Of a DNA stretch of 64,000 nt, positions 42,529 through 51,364 are shown piece after piece. The translations under genes and the position numbers were made by a program. A model generated the notes under the pieces. The model ran no database searches and had not been told where the DNA came from. It worked only from the letters and a program-made list of their open reading frames with translations. Each line of letters starts with the position of its first letter. The first letter of the stretch is position 1. This DNA comes from JAAYBG01 sp964411675. GTDB taxonomy: Bacteria > Bacillota_I > Bacilli_A > ML615J-28 > CAG-698. The stretch spans positions 1 to 64,000 of the forward strand of contig CAYPLR010000003.1 of the NCBI GenBank assembly GCA_964411675.1, read 5' to 3'.

Positions 42529-43437
42529 ATGAACAGCATTGTAAATTTTTTTAAAAAAAGAAACGTTTCTGTTGTCTTGGGTATGTTAGTTGGTACCTTA
42601 ATTTATTGCTTAGCAATTGTATGGATTTTAGACCTTGGTTCTTTTTATGCTGGTGGTGTAACGGGTATTTCACAAATTATTGAAACAATCATGATAGGTG
42701 TAACAGGAAAACCGATACCAGGTTTTAAAAGTATCTTTATTGCTATTTTAAATGTTCCTTTATTCTTAATAGGATATAAGGGTGTTAGTAAACGATTTGC
42801 AATTTTAAGTGTAGGTTCTATTGCAATGCAAACTATATTTATTGCGCTTTTAGAGTATTTAAAAACAGAATTCGGTATCAATCCATTTATCGCTTTAGTA
42901 GATGATAAATTACTACTATCTGTTTTAGGTGGCTTGCTAACAGGCTTGGGATGTGGGATTGCTCTACGTGTTGGATCTTCCACTGGAGGAATGGATATTA
43001 TTAGTCAATATGTCTCATTTAAAAAGAATATTTCATTTGCAAAGTTTTCTTTAAGCATTGACTTAGCGATTATCTTAGTTTCTGGTTTTGTTGGGACAGT
43101 TGAAACTGCAATTTATACGATTATTCGTTTAATTATCGGTATTTTAGTACTTGATAAGGTTCATACGATTTATAAATACATGAAAGTTAGCATCATTACA
43201 GAAGAAAAAGATCGTATGCGTGATGAATTAATTTCAAAGTTTAATCATGGAATTACGATTTATACGGCCGTTGGGGGATACACAAATAAAACAAAATATG
43301 TTTTAGACACTGTTGTATCAAGTTATGAAGCTGAAGAATATAAAAATATCGCAAAACAGATTGATCCTCAATGTTTTATTACTTATACAGGAGTAAAACA
43401 AATTTATGGGCTTTTTAATCGAAATGCGATTGCATAA
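42529..43437 (+). CDS. YitT-family membrane protein
   Basis: A 302-residue protein with five to six membrane helices in the first 210 residues (LGSFYAGGVTGISQI and GCGIALRVGSSTGGMDIIS are family motifs) and a cytosolic C-terminal DUF2179-type domain. YitT proteins are widespread in Bacillota; transport function is suspected but unproven. It follows metG by 11 bases and has a terminator after it. Confidence 0.9.
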   Translation: MNSIVNFFKKRNVSVVLGMLVGTLIYCLAIVWILDLGSFYAGGVTGISQIIETIMIGVTGKPIPGFKSIFIAILNVPLFLIGYKGVSKRFAILSVGSIAMQTIFIALLEYLKTEFGINPFIALVDDKLLLSVLGGLLTGLGCGIALRVGSSTGGMDIISQYVSFKKNISFAKFSLSIDLAIILVSGFVGTVETAIYTIIRLIIGILVLDKVHTIYKYMKVSIITEEKDRMRDELISKFNHGITIYTAVGGYTNKTKYVLDTVVSSYEAEEYKNIAKQIDPQCFITYTGVKQIYGLFNRNAIA

Positions 43438-43440
43438 TGA

Positions 43441-43470
43441 ATAGCCACTTTTTAGTGGTTATTTTTTTAT
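43441..43470 (+). terminator. Terminator after the YitT gene
   Basis: Seven-pair stem AGCCACT/AGTGGTT with one G-U pair, then a T run. Confidence 0.85.
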
Positions 43471-43474
43471 AAAA

Positions 43475-43483
43475 TGATATAAT
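43475..43483 (+). promoter_or_regulatory. Extended -10 promoter
   Basis: TGaTATAAT, 24 bp before the MazG-like gene. Confidence 0.65.
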
Positions 43484-43506
43484 AAGGGTAAATAAGGAGT
43501 TTATAT

Positions 43507-43833
43507 ATGAATGATAAGATTATTTCACTAATTAACAATTTTGTTGCGGAGAGGAACTGGGATCAGTTTCATACCGGTAGCAACCTAGCAAAATCTTTAG
43601 TTTTAGAGGCTTGTGAATTACTCGAATTATATCAATGGTCTGATGAAGTAGAAAGCATAAGTCGATTGGCCGAGGAACTCGCTGATGTATTTGTTTATGG
43701 TATCCAAATAGCTGAAAAATACAATTTAAATATAGAAGAAATTATCATTAATAAAATGAAGAAAAATGCAGAGAAATATCCTGTTTCTCTTGCGAAAGAT
43801 AGTAGTAAAAAATATAACAAGTTAATAGAGTAG
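43507..43833 (+). CDS. MazG-like nucleotide pyrophosphohydrolase
   Basis: A 108-residue all-alpha protein of the MazG/RS21-C6 type, which cleaves NTPs or dNTPs (often modified or dCTP-like) to monophosphates as house-cleaning. The metal-binding motifs are LEACELLELYQW (ExxE) near residue 35 and EELADVFVYG (ExxxD) near residue 58. The start has AAGGAG upstream. It stands alone between two promoters. Confidence 0.88.
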   Translation: MNDKIISLINNFVAERNWDQFHTGSNLAKSLVLEACELLELYQWSDEVESISRLAEELADVFVYGIQIAEKYNLNIEEIIINKMKKNAEKYPVSLAKDSSKKYNKLIE

Positions 43834-43904
43834 GTATTTAAATAAGAAATTTAGTTTGAATCATAATAATGAAAAATTTTCATAAATGTTAAAATGCAAA
43901 TCAT

Positions 43905-43932
43905 TTGATATTTTATAGTTTTTAGGTATAAT
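43905..43932 (+). promoter_or_regulatory. Promoter of the heliorhodopsin gene
   Basis: TTGATA (43905-43910), 16-bp spacer, TATAAT (43927-43932), 21 bp before the ATG, with GGGGG at 43943-43947 as ribosome site. The promoter is intact. Confidence 0.78.
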
Positions 43933-43953
43933 GGCATCATAAGGGGGATTTAT

Positions 43954-44739
43954 ATGGAAAATGTATTTCAAAAATTACGTCGTTTTAATTTAATTATGGG
44001 AGGATTTCATCTAATTCAAGGAATTGCTATGGTTTTCTTAGCATATTTTGTAATTGATAAAATCGAAGCCTTCCAACCAACTATTGTTCAAAATTACTTA
44101 ACATTTGTTATTGGCGAAGGATTGGTCCTTTAGGGGCGTGAGTTATTTGTTTTACCATTTGGTATTCTTGTTGCATTATTCTTATTCCTTTCTGCGTTAG
44201 CACATTTCATTATTTCTGTTCCTAAAAAACTATTTCATGTGTACACAGAAGATTTACAGAAAGGAATCAATCGATTCCGTTGGTTTGAATATGCCTTAAG
44301 TTCATCAATTATGATTGTATTAACAGCAGTTTTGTTTGGTGTAGTTGATATTGCATCACTATTATTAATATTTGTTGTTAATGCATTGATGAATTTATTC
44401 GGTTTAGTAATGGAACAAATGAATTCTGGATTTGAAAAAGGCAAGGTTAAATGGGGCCCATTTGTTTGGGGTGCTATTGCTGGTATTACTCCATGGATCG
44501 TGATAGGGCTTTATATCTTTGGATCGGGAAATGTTGCTGATGCTCCATGGTTTGCTTGGGCAATTTTAGCGTCTTACTTCTTTGCATTTAATGCTTTTCC
44601 ATTCAATATGGTCGCTCAGTATCTAAAACTTGGTAAATGGAAAGATTATTTATATGGTGAAAGAACATACATTGTTTTGAGTTTAGTTGCAAAATCAATT
44701 CTTGCATGGCTTGTTTTGTTTGGAGCAATGCAACCATAA
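43954..44739 (+). pseudogene. Heliorhodopsin, interrupted by one in-frame TAG
   Basis: A seven-helix retinal-binding protein frame of 261 codons with a single TAG at 44131-44133 (codon 60). Heliorhodopsin motifs are clear: FNLIMGGFHLIQG in helix A, FRWFEYALSSSIMIVL in helix C, and YIVLSLVAKSILAW in helix G with the retinal Lys at codon 247. The family has an inverted membrane topology and no ion pumping; its role is thought to be light sensing or enzyme regulation. The TAG falls before the second helix. Downstream codons are undamaged and promoter, ribosome site and terminator are intact. TAG is a normal stop in other genes here. No retinal-synthesis genes are in the window. Confidence 0.9.
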
Positions 44740-44751
44740 AAAGGATATCAA

Positions 44752-44786
44752 AAAAAAGTAGGAATCAATCCATTCCTACTTTTTTA
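44752..44786 (+). terminator. Terminator after the heliorhodopsin gene
   Basis: Stem GTAGGAAT/ATTCCTAC extended by A/T tracts, 6-nt loop, T run. Confidence 0.92.
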
Positions 44787-44883
44787 TCAAATGTTACGAT
44801 TTTTTTTACAAGACAAAAGCAAATGTTTTTTTATTTTACTTGCTTATTTGCGCTTGTTAATATTCAAAAAAACAAGAATATGC

Positions 44884-44912
44884 TTGACAAAAAATGAGCA
44901 ATATAGTATTAT
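44884..44912 (+). promoter_or_regulatory. Promoter of rplM-rpsI
   Basis: TTGACA (44884-44889), 17 bp, TATTAT (44907-44912). Confidence 0.82.
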
Positions 44913-44917
44913 ATGTG

Positions 44918-45000
44918 AGGTATATTTTTATTTCCCACAATAAAGAAGCCCTCTTTAATCAAATGACCACGATTTGATTGTTTACTGAAAATTAGGAGGA
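44918..45000 (+). promoter_or_regulatory. Probable L13 leader (autoregulatory mRNA structure)
   Basis: The 5' leader of rplM contains an AAAGA...TCTTT hairpin (44943-44957) and the stem AATCAAAT/ATTTGATT (44958-44980), just before the ribosome site. Position and the GAAGCCCTCTTT core fit the Rfam L13 leader of Bacillota, recalled from memory. Ribosomal protein L13 would repress its own operon. Confidence 0.5.
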
Positions 45001-45004
45001 AAAT

Positions 45005-45442
45005 ATGAGCAAAAGTTATATGGCAAATGAACAAACAATTGAAAGAAAATGGTTTGTTGTAGATGCTGAAAATTTAGTATTAGGACGTTTATCTACTGAA
45101 GTAGCTACATTACTTAGAGGTAAGCATAAACCTATCTTTACACCACATGTAGATTGTGGAGATTATGTTGTTATTGTTAACGCTGAGAAAGTAGCCTTAA
45201 CAGGAAATAAATTAGCGGATAAAATGTATTATCGCCATTCAGGATATCCTGGTGGTTTAAAAAGTAGAAGCGCTGAGAGAATGCTTGAACTTCAACCACA
45301 AAAAGTTCTTGAAGAATCCATCAGAGGAATGTTACCTAAAACAAAATTAGGTGATGATATGTATAGGAAACTTTATGTTTATGTTGGGCCTGAACATCCA
45401 CATCAAGCACAAAAACCTGAAGTTTATCATTTGAAAGGCTAG
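45005..45442 (+). CDS. rplM: Ribosomal protein L13
   Basis: A 145-residue 50S subunit protein. The motif RKWFVVDAENLVLGRLSTEV at the N terminus, GKHKPIFTPHVDCGDYVVV-type core and the YRHSGYPGG motif are diagnostic. AGGAGGA lies just before the ATG. Forms the usual rplM-rpsI operon. Confidence 0.97.
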   Translation: MSKSYMANEQTIERKWFVVDAENLVLGRLSTEVATLLRGKHKPIFTPHVDCGDYVVIVNAEKVALTGNKLADKMYYRHSGYPGGLKSRSAERMLELQPQKVLEESIRGMLPKTKLGDDMYRKLYVYVGPEHPHQAQKPEVYHLKG

Positions 45443-45455
45443 GAGGTAAATTAAT

Positions 45456-45848
45456 ATGGCACAAGTACAATATTATGGTACAGGAAGACGTAAAAGCTCC
45501 GTTGCTCGTGTTCGTTTAGTTCCTGGTAGTGGTAAAATTACAATTAATAAACGTGAATTTACTGATTATATCCCTTCTTCAGCAGTTAGACTAGACGTGT
45601 TACAACCATTAAATCTAACAAATACTGCAAGTAGCTATGATGTATTAGTAAATGTTGATGGCGGTGGTATTGTTGGTCAAGCTGGCGCAATCCGTCATGG
45701 AATCACAAGAGCATTAATGGAAGTAAATAGTGATTTCAGATCTGTACTTAAAAAAGCAGGTATGGTTACTCGTGATCCTCGTGCAAAAGAACGTAAGAAA
45801 TATGGTCTTAAAGGTGCACGTAGAGCACCACAATTCTCAAAACGTTAA
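45456..45848 (+). CDS. rpsI: Ribosomal protein S9
   Basis: A 130-residue 30S protein with GTGRRKSSVARVRL at the start, GGGIVGQAGAIRHGI in the middle and the conserved basic end RRAPQFSKR, whose final Lys-Arg reaches the decoding P site. Co-transcribed with rplM. Confidence 0.97.
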   Translation: MAQVQYYGTGRRKSSVARVRLVPGSGKITINKREFTDYIPSSAVRLDVLQPLNLTNTASSYDVLVNVDGGGIVGQAGAIRHGITRALMEVNSDFRSVLKKAGMVTRDPRAKERKKYGLKGARRAPQFSKR

Positions 45849-45855
45849 TTATCCA

Positions 45856-45886
45856 GGGCAAGTGTTTATATACTTGCCTTTTTTAT
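45856..45886 (+). terminator. Terminator after rpsI
   Basis: Stem GGCAAGT/ACTTGCC with an 8-nt loop and T run. Confidence 0.9.
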
Positions 45887-45896
45887 TTGTTTTTTC

Positions 45897-45927
45897 TTAA
45901 GAATTAATTAAGAAAATGATGTATAAT
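45897..45927 (+). promoter_or_regulatory. Response-regulator box and -10 of the two-component operon
   Basis: TTAAGAA (45897-45903), 4 bases, TTAAGAA (45908-45914): an 11-bp-phased direct repeat such as OmpR/PhoB-type regulators bind, in the -35 position. TATAAT follows at 45922-45927. No sigma-A -35 is present, which fits an activator-dependent promoter. The same bases also contain a 9-bp inverted repeat. Confidence 0.6.
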
Positions 45928-45946
45928 AAGAATTGAGGTGTATAAT

Positions 45947-46621
45947 ATGAAGATATTAGTCGTGGAAGATGATCCTAATTTAAATAAAAGTATTTGCGAG
46001 ATGTTGAAAAGTTTAGCTGAAGTAGATGCAGTTTATGATGGAGAAGAAGCATTATTTCAAGCAGAGCAAGATATATATGATTTAATTCTTCTTGATATTA
46101 TGCTTCCTTTTATTGATGGCTTTACAGTATTAAGTAAGATTAGAGAATTCAGTAATTGTCCTGTATTAATTCTAACAGCGCGGGATAATGTTAATGACAA
46201 AGTCAAAGGATTAAGACTAGGAGCAGATGACTATATCACAAAACCATTCTATCGTGATGAACTGCTAGCAAGAACGGAAGCACTACTACGCCGTTACAAT
46301 AATAATTTTCAAGGGCTTCAACTAGTATTTAAAGATATGAAATTTGATGTCATTCATAAAGCAGTTACTATTAATGGTAAAAAGATAGATGTATTTGGTA
46401 AAATGTATGATATCCTAGAATATTTGGTTCGCAATAAGGAAATTATCATTCCGAAAGAACAATTGTTTAATCGTGTTTGGGGGTTTGACTCAGATACGAT
46501 ATGGAGCGTTGTGGAAGTATATGTTTCTAACTTGCGTAAAATACTAAAAGAGTATGATTATAATGGCTATTTAAAAACTTTAAGAAATGTAGGTTATATG
46601 TGGAGTGAGAAAGAAGAATAA
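45947..46621 (+). CDS. OmpR/PhoB-family response regulator
   Basis: A 224-residue regulator. The receiver domain has the acidic pair in VVEDDPN, the phospho-accepting Asp50 in LLDIMLP, Thr in ILTAR and Lys in YITKPF. The C-terminal winged-helix domain ends with VWGFDSDTIWSVVEVYVSNLRKIL-type sequence (a DNA-binding helix) and GYLKTLRNVGYMW. GAGGTG (45935-45940) selects ATG 45947. It overlaps the histidine kinase gene by 17 bases and probably controls its own promoter. Confidence 0.95.
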   Translation: MKILVVEDDPNLNKSICEMLKSLAEVDAVYDGEEALFQAEQDIYDLILLDIMLPFIDGFTVLSKIREFSNCPVLILTARDNVNDKVKGLRLGADDYITKPFYRDELLARTEALLRRYNNNFQGLQLVFKDMKFDVIHKAVTINGKKIDVFGKMYDILEYLVRNKEIIIPKEQLFNRVWGFDSDTIWSVVEVYVSNLRKILKEYDYNGYLKTLRNVGYMWSEKEE

Positions 46622-48029
46622 TTTCGCAAATGATTTTATTAAAAGGCAATACACAGAATTGATATTGTTCAATTTAATTGCTTTTTTTGCTATTTTTATT
46701 TTGTTGGGAGTATTAGCTGTCACTTCCATCAATAATACTTTTTTTAATAGCATAAAAAAAGACATAATTACAGCGGAAGAAAATATCAAAGAAAGTTTAG
46801 AATATTCTGCTGAGAGTGATCGCTTGATTGTTAGAAATAACAACAATGCTCGAATTATGATGATTTTCTATACTGATGATGAGGTGTTTCGATATTATTC
46901 AAGCAATTTACTTTCTTATATTATTCAAGATTATGATCGGTTTTCGCGAATTAATGAAGGAATGCTTGATCCTGGAGATTACTTTGACCAAAGTTTATGG
47001 AGTGAGTATATCAATGCTGTTGCGGTTGCGGAAGAAAATAGCATCTTTTATATTGATACGAATAACTTAGATAACTATGTTGAATTTGAAACAGTAACAA
47101 ATGGAACTCAAGAATATACATTTATTACTCGTGGATTTTCGATGTATAATGAAGATGTTCCACTGGTTAAATATGTAAAAATATTGGTAATGGTCAATGG
47201 AGAAGTCAATTCTCGCAATGAAATAGTGAGAATATATATGATATCCGCAATTCTTATGATTCTAGCAGGAGCCATTGCAAGTATCATTTTAAGTATTACA
47301 GCCATGCGCCCAATTATTGAAACCTTAAACAAGCAAATGGCATTTGTTAGTGATGCTTCTCATGAATTAAGGACTCCTTTAGCAATTGTACAAAGTAAAT
47401 TGGAAAACACCCTTACAAAATCAAATCTAACTGTATATGATGTTTCCGAAGATATTGCCATATCGCTTAAAGAAGTAGCTAGACTAAACAAATTAACAAC
47501 GGATTTATTACAATTAGCAAGAAGTGATAGTTCTCGTGATAAAATCAATTTTGAAAATGTAAATTTAACTCAAATAGTAAGAGAAACATCAGATATTTTT
47601 AGAGAGATGGCAGCATTAAACAAAAAAGAATTCACGTTGGATTTAGAAGAAGTGAATGCCTTTGTTGATCGTAACAAAATGACACAATTATTAGTCATTA
47701 TTTTGGATAATGCTCTTCGCTATACCAATGAGGAAGATGAAATAAAAGTTTCCCTGACCACGGTAAATAGTGATTTTCACTTAGAAATAACGGATACAGG
47801 AATAGGAATCAGTGAAGAAACTAAAAAACATATTTTTGAACGCTTTTATCGAGAAGATAAAGCGCGTAGTCGCGAAACAGGTGGAAATGGACTTGGATTA
47901 GCCATTGCAAAGACGATTGTTGAAGAACATATGGGTAAGATAGTTGCGGATCATCATGAACCAAAAGGCACAAAGATTAGTATTATAATTCCTAAACGTT
48001 TAAAATCTAATGAAAAGAAGAAGAAATAA
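46605..48029 (+). CDS. Sensor histidine kinase
   Basis: A 474-residue membrane kinase. TM1 (about residues 20-42), an extracellular sensor domain of about 160 residues, TM2 (about 205-228), a dimerisation domain with SHELRTP (His253) and an ATPase domain with NALRYTNEED, DTGIGIS and GGNGLGLAIAK. The start is GTG 46605, overlapping the regulator gene; the ribosome site is weak and translation probably relies on coupling. The signal is unknown; the extracellular domain matches no family I recognise. Confidence 0.93.
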   Translation: MRKKNNFANDFIKRQYTELILFNLIAFFAIFILLGVLAVTSINNTFFNSIKKDIITAEENIKESLEYSAESDRLIVRNNNNARIMMIFYTDDEVFRYYSSNLLSYIIQDYDRFSRINEGMLDPGDYFDQSLWSEYINAVAVAEENSIFYIDTNNLDNYVEFETVTNGTQEYTFITRGFSMYNEDVPLVKYVKILVMVNGEVNSRNEIVRIYMISAILMILAGAIASIILSITAMRPIIETLNKQMAFVSDASHELRTPLAIVQSKLENTLTKSNLTVYDVSEDIAISLKEVARLNKLTTDLLQLARSDSSRDKINFENVNLTQIVRETSDIFREMAALNKKEFTLDLEEVNAFVDRNKMTQLLVIILDNALRYTNEEDEIKVSLTTVNSDFHLEITDTGIGISEETKKHIFERFYREDKARSRETGGNGLGLAIAKTIVEEHMGKIVADHHEPKGTKISIIIPKRLKSNEKKKK

Positions 48030-48056
48030 AGTAAAAAAAATTATTTCTTCTTTTTA
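48018..48056 (+). terminator. Terminator overlapping the end of the kinase gene
   Basis: Twelve-bp stem AAGAAGAAATAA/TTATTTCTTCTT, with the stop codon inside the left arm, then a T run. Confidence 0.75.
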
Positions 48057-48078
48057 ATTTGAAAAAAAATATTATCGC

Positions 48079-48107
48079 TTTACAGAGAAGTAAAAATCCT
48101 ATATAAT
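48079..48107 (+). promoter_or_regulatory. Promoter of the cysS operon
   Basis: TTTACA (48079-48084), 17 bp, TATAAT (48102-48107). No T-box is present here, unlike in Bacillus cysES. Confidence 0.75.
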
Positions 48108-48143
48108 AACTATGTGTAAAGAATAGAAAGTTAGGTTAATTAT

Positions 48144-49499
48144 ATGATTAAAATATACAATTCATTAACAAATAAAATTGAAGAGTTTATACCACTACGT
48201 AAGAATGAAGTTTCTATGTATGTTTGTGGTTCTACTGTGTATAACTATATCCATATTGGTAATTCACGACCCGTTATCTTCTTTGACACGGTTGCAAGAT
48301 TTTTCAAATATATGGGATATAAGGTTACCTATGTTTCTAATTTTACTGATATCGATGATAAAATTATAAATAAAGCAAAAGCTGAAAATGTTAGTGAAAC
48401 AGAAATTAGTGAAAGATATATTAAAGCAATCAAAGCAACTTACCAAAAATTAAATTGTCTGCCTCATGATGCTAATCCTAAAGTAACAGAAAATATAGAG
48501 GGTATCATTCAATTTATCGATTTAATGATAAAAAAAGAAGGCGCTTATGTCATTGATGGTGATGTCTATTTTGATGTTTCAAAAATTGCTGATTATGGTC
48601 AACTAAGCGGTCAAACCATCGAAAATTTGATGAATGGTGCTCGTATTGATACCAATGAAAAGAAAAATAACCCGATTGATTTTACTCTTTGGAAAAAGAC
48701 AGAGGAAGGAAAGCAATGGACTTCCCCATGGAGTTTAGGCAGACCTGGTTGGCATACAGAATGTGTTGTTATGATTGATAATATATTCAAAGGACCTATT
48801 GATATTCATGGAGGCGGCTTAGAATTGAAGTTCCCTCATCATGACAACGAAATTGCCCAATCTATATGTGCTCATAATCATAAAATCGCTAATTATTGGA
48901 TGCACAATGGTCGAATTGATATGGGTGGAGAAAAGATGAGTAAATCTTTAGGAAATGTGATTTGGGCTGATGAATTATTGTCAAAAACTAGCTATCAAGT
49001 ATATCGACTATTGATATTGAATGTTCCTTATCGTCAACCACTTGATTATAAAGAAGAGTTATTGGCACAAGCAACGACTGATTTCGAAAAAATACAACGC
49101 ACTTATGTTAGCCTATTTAGAAAAATAGATTTAGAATTTGAAGAGATGGCACCAATCGATGGAATTGTTAATTCAGAACTACTTTCACTACAATCAGCAT
49201 TTATTGAAGCGATGAGTGATGACTTCAACACTGCGAACGCTATTACTGCTATTTTTACTGCTACAAAGCATGTGAATCTACTGGTCCGTAATGGAAAAAC
49301 AGAGAGTGATGTTTTAAAACAAGCGTTAAAAATGTTAGATGGTATGTTGTGGGTGTTAGGAATCAATATTGAACTAAATCGCTTAACAAACGAAGAAAAA
49401 GAATTAGTTCTTCATTGGCAAGAAGCTCGGAAAAATAAAGATTTTGCTCTAGCAGATATTCTTCGAGAAGAAATAACCAACAAGGGAATTCAATTATAA
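48144..49499 (+). CDS. cysS: Cysteinyl-tRNA synthetase
   Basis: Charges tRNA-Cys. The 451-residue class I enzyme has the zinc cysteine and HIGH-like motif in YVCGSTVYNYIHIGN, the zinc-site region GRPGWHTEC, HGGGLELKFPHHDNE and the loop EKMSKSLGN. Its stop codon overlaps the ATG of mrnC. First gene of the conserved block that leads to rpoC. Confidence 0.96.
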   Translation: MIKIYNSLTNKIEEFIPLRKNEVSMYVCGSTVYNYIHIGNSRPVIFFDTVARFFKYMGYKVTYVSNFTDIDDKIINKAKAENVSETEISERYIKAIKATYQKLNCLPHDANPKVTENIEGIIQFIDLMIKKEGAYVIDGDVYFDVSKIADYGQLSGQTIENLMNGARIDTNEKKNNPIDFTLWKKTEEGKQWTSPWSLGRPGWHTECVVMIDNIFKGPIDIHGGGLELKFPHHDNEIAQSICAHNHKIANYWMHNGRIDMGGEKMSKSLGNVIWADELLSKTSYQVYRLLILNVPYRQPLDYKEELLAQATTDFEKIQRTYVSLFRKIDLEFEEMAPIDGIVNSELLSLQSAFIEAMSDDFNTANAITAIFTATKHVNLLVRNGKTESDVLKQALKMLDGMLWVLGINIELNRLTNEEKELVLHWQEARKNKDFALADILREEITNKGIQL

Positions 49500-49888
49500 T
49501 GGTAAAACCAGAACTGTTAAATGGAGCTAATTTAGCTTTTATCGGTGATGCTTGTTATGAACTTTATATTAGAAAACATTTGATTGATAAGGAAATTACC
49601 AACCAAAATCTTCTTCATAAATTAGCTGTTCAGTATGTCAGTGCCAAAGGTCATAATAAAATTGTCCTTGGTTTAATGGATCAGTTTACGGAAGAAGAAC
49701 TTGCCATATTTAAAAGAGGAAGAAATCACGGTAGAGGGGTTAGTAGAAAAAACCTAAAGATCAGTGAGTACTTGAGTAGCTCTGGCTTTGAAGCAGTCAT
49801 CGGATATTTGTATCTAAGCAATCAGGAAGAAAGACTACATCTATTAATCGACAAAGCGATTAGAATCATCGAGGAAGAAAATGAGTGA
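49499..49888 (+). CDS. mrnC: Mini-ribonuclease III
   Basis: Matures 23S rRNA in Bacillota. The 129-residue protein is an RNase III catalytic domain without the dsRNA-binding domain: LAFIGDACYELYIR carries the catalytic acidic residues, FKRGRNHG and SSGFEAVIGYLYL match the family. Starts within the cysS stop (TAATG) and overlaps rlmB by 8 bases. Confidence 0.95.
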   Translation: MVKPELLNGANLAFIGDACYELYIRKHLIDKEITNQNLLHKLAVQYVSAKGHNKIVLGLMDQFTEEELAIFKRGRNHGRGVSRKNLKISEYLSSSGFEAVIGYLYLSNQEERLHLLIDKAIRIIEEENE

Positions 49889-50585
49889 ATATATTTTCGG
49901 TAAAAATGTTGTAAAAGAAGCGTTTAGTAATCCAACAAGAATGGAAGAAATTTATGTTCTTGATAAGAATATAGAGTTCATCACATTAGCAAAAGAGTAT
50001 CATATAAAGTATACCATTACCAGTCAAAATGAAATGGACAAAATGGTATCGGGTCTTCACCAAGGAGTGATAGCTGTAGTGAAAGATTATCAGTATTATT
50101 CATTATCTGAGATTGTGAAAGAGGATAAGAATTCACTGATTGTTGCGCTTGATGGTTTAGAAGATCCCCATAATTTAGGAGCAATCCTTAGAACTTGTGA
50201 AGCAGCTGGGGTAGATGGTGTCATTCTTCCTAAAAATAGAAGTGTAAAACTAAACAATACAGTTGCAAAAGTATCAGCAGGAGCCATTGAATATGTAAAA
50301 GTTGTTGAAGTGGTTAATTTAACACAGACCCTAAAGCAATTAAAGGACAAAGGATATTGGATTGTCGGTGCTGAAAGAAGTCCAAAAAGTAGTAGTATGT
50401 GGGAATTAAAATATGATATGCCCATTGTTTTGGTGATTGGTTCGGAAGGAAAAGGAATTTCTAGACTTGTGAAAGAAGAATGTGACTTCCTTACAGAGAT
50501 TCCAATGCAGGGAAAGATTAATTCTTTAAATGCCTCTGTAAGTACAGGAATAATGATTTATGAAATAAGGAGACAACAAAAATAA
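49881..50585 (+). CDS. rlmB: TrmH/SpoU-family 2'-O-methyltransferase (RlmB-like, YacO)
   Basis: A 234-residue SPOUT methyltransferase, likely modifying a guanosine of 23S rRNA or a tRNA. An L30e-like substrate-binding N-terminal domain is followed by the three SPOUT motifs: LEDPHNLGAILRTCEA, LVIGSEGKGISRLV and SLNASVSTGIMIYE. Position after cysS-mrnC is that of Bacillus yacO. Its stop overlaps the next ATG. Confidence 0.92.
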   Translation: MSEYIFGKNVVKEAFSNPTRMEEIYVLDKNIEFITLAKEYHIKYTITSQNEMDKMVSGLHQGVIAVVKDYQYYSLSEIVKEDKNSLIVALDGLEDPHNLGAILRTCEAAGVDGVILPKNRSVKLNNTVAKVSAGAIEYVKVVEVVNLTQTLKQLKDKGYWIVGAERSPKSSSMWELKYDMPIVLVIGSEGKGISRLVKEECDFLTEIPMQGKINSLNASVSTGIMIYEIRRQQK

Positions 50586-51121
50586 TGATTTGTAAATATA
50601 ACGATTATGAATTGTTATATTTAATCTATGAAAAACAAGATGAAGCATTGGAAATGATGTTTAAAAAATATGAATCTCTAATTAGGACAAGAATTAGAGA
50701 TTTTCATATAAAAAGTAAGAACTTTGATGATTTCTTTCAAGAAGGATTGATTATGTTGAAGATTGCCATTGAAACTTATGACATCTATGAAAGAAAGACA
50801 TTTAATAAATACTTTGATTTGATATTGCAAAGAAAAATTAGGGAAATTCTCACAAGAGAAAGTAAATATTTTTATCATGTTGTCATTCAAGAGAATATGG
50901 ATTACTTGCTTTCAGAAGTCAAAGAAACAGCCTTTAAAATTGAAGAGAATTGGAAAATAAATCTAACCATCCTCGAAAAGAAAGTTTTTGAAATGATGTA
51001 CGAAAGTAAAAAAGATATTTCTCAAATAGCAAAAGAAATTGCTTGCGATGAACGAAAGATTTATAATGCTATTTATCGTGCAAAGAAAAAAATTCGCCAA
51101 TTAACCGATTATAGTAACTAA
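50585..51121 (+). CDS. Sigma-70-family factor, SigH-like
   Basis: A 178-residue sigma factor. Region 2 is near the N terminus (YESLIRTRIRDFHIKSKNFDD, then FQEGLIMLKIAIETYD) and region 4 HTH near the C terminus (DISQIAKEIACDERKIYNAIYRAKKKI; key residues Ser-Gln-Ile-Ala). It occupies the place of Bacillus sigH, between yacO and rpmG, but yacP is missing. In non-sporulating relatives this gene often drives competence. Divergent enough that the symbol is withheld. Confidence 0.85.
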   Translation: MICKYNDYELLYLIYEKQDEALEMMFKKYESLIRTRIRDFHIKSKNFDDFFQEGLIMLKIAIETYDIYERKTFNKYFDLILQRKIREILTRESKYFYHVVIQENMDYLLSEVKETAFKIEENWKINLTILEKKVFEMMYESKKDISQIAKEIACDERKIYNAIYRAKKKIRQLTDYSN

Positions 51122-51144
51122 TCAAGAAAATACCGATTTATTTC

Positions 51145-51173
51145 TTGACAATAACTCCATATTTTGGTAAAAT
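51145..51173 (+). promoter_or_regulatory. Promoter of rpmG-secE-nusG
   Basis: TTGACA (51145-51150), 17 bp, TAAAAT (51168-51173) with TG before it. Confidence 0.82.
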
Positions 51174-51200
51174 AATATATGGTTTTGGAAAGGGAAGGCT

Positions 51201-51350
51201 ATGAGAGAGAAAGTAATTTTAGTATGTGAAGAGTGTTTGTCACGTAACTATACTGTTAATCGGAATAAACTAACTAGTCCAAATCGAATGATTATTAAGA
51301 AATTTTGCAAGAAATGTAATAAGCATACAGTTCATAAGGAAACAAAATAG
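51201..51350 (+). CDS. rpmG: Ribosomal protein L33 (zinc form)
   Basis: A 49-residue 50S protein starting MREKVILVCEEC, with the two CxxC pairs (CEEC and CKKC) that bind zinc and the typical middle YTVNRNKLTSPNRM. AGGGAAGG precedes the ATG. It sits before secE, the common arrangement in Bacillota. Confidence 0.95.
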   Translation: MREKVILVCEECLSRNYTVNRNKLTSPNRMIIKKFCKKCNKHTVHKETK

Positions 51351-51364
51351 GAGGAAGAACTAAA

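Noticed and set aside
44131..44133. TAG as a reassigned or pyrrolysine codon in the heliorhodopsin gene
   Set aside because: Many genes here end with TAG, and no recoding machinery is visible in the window.
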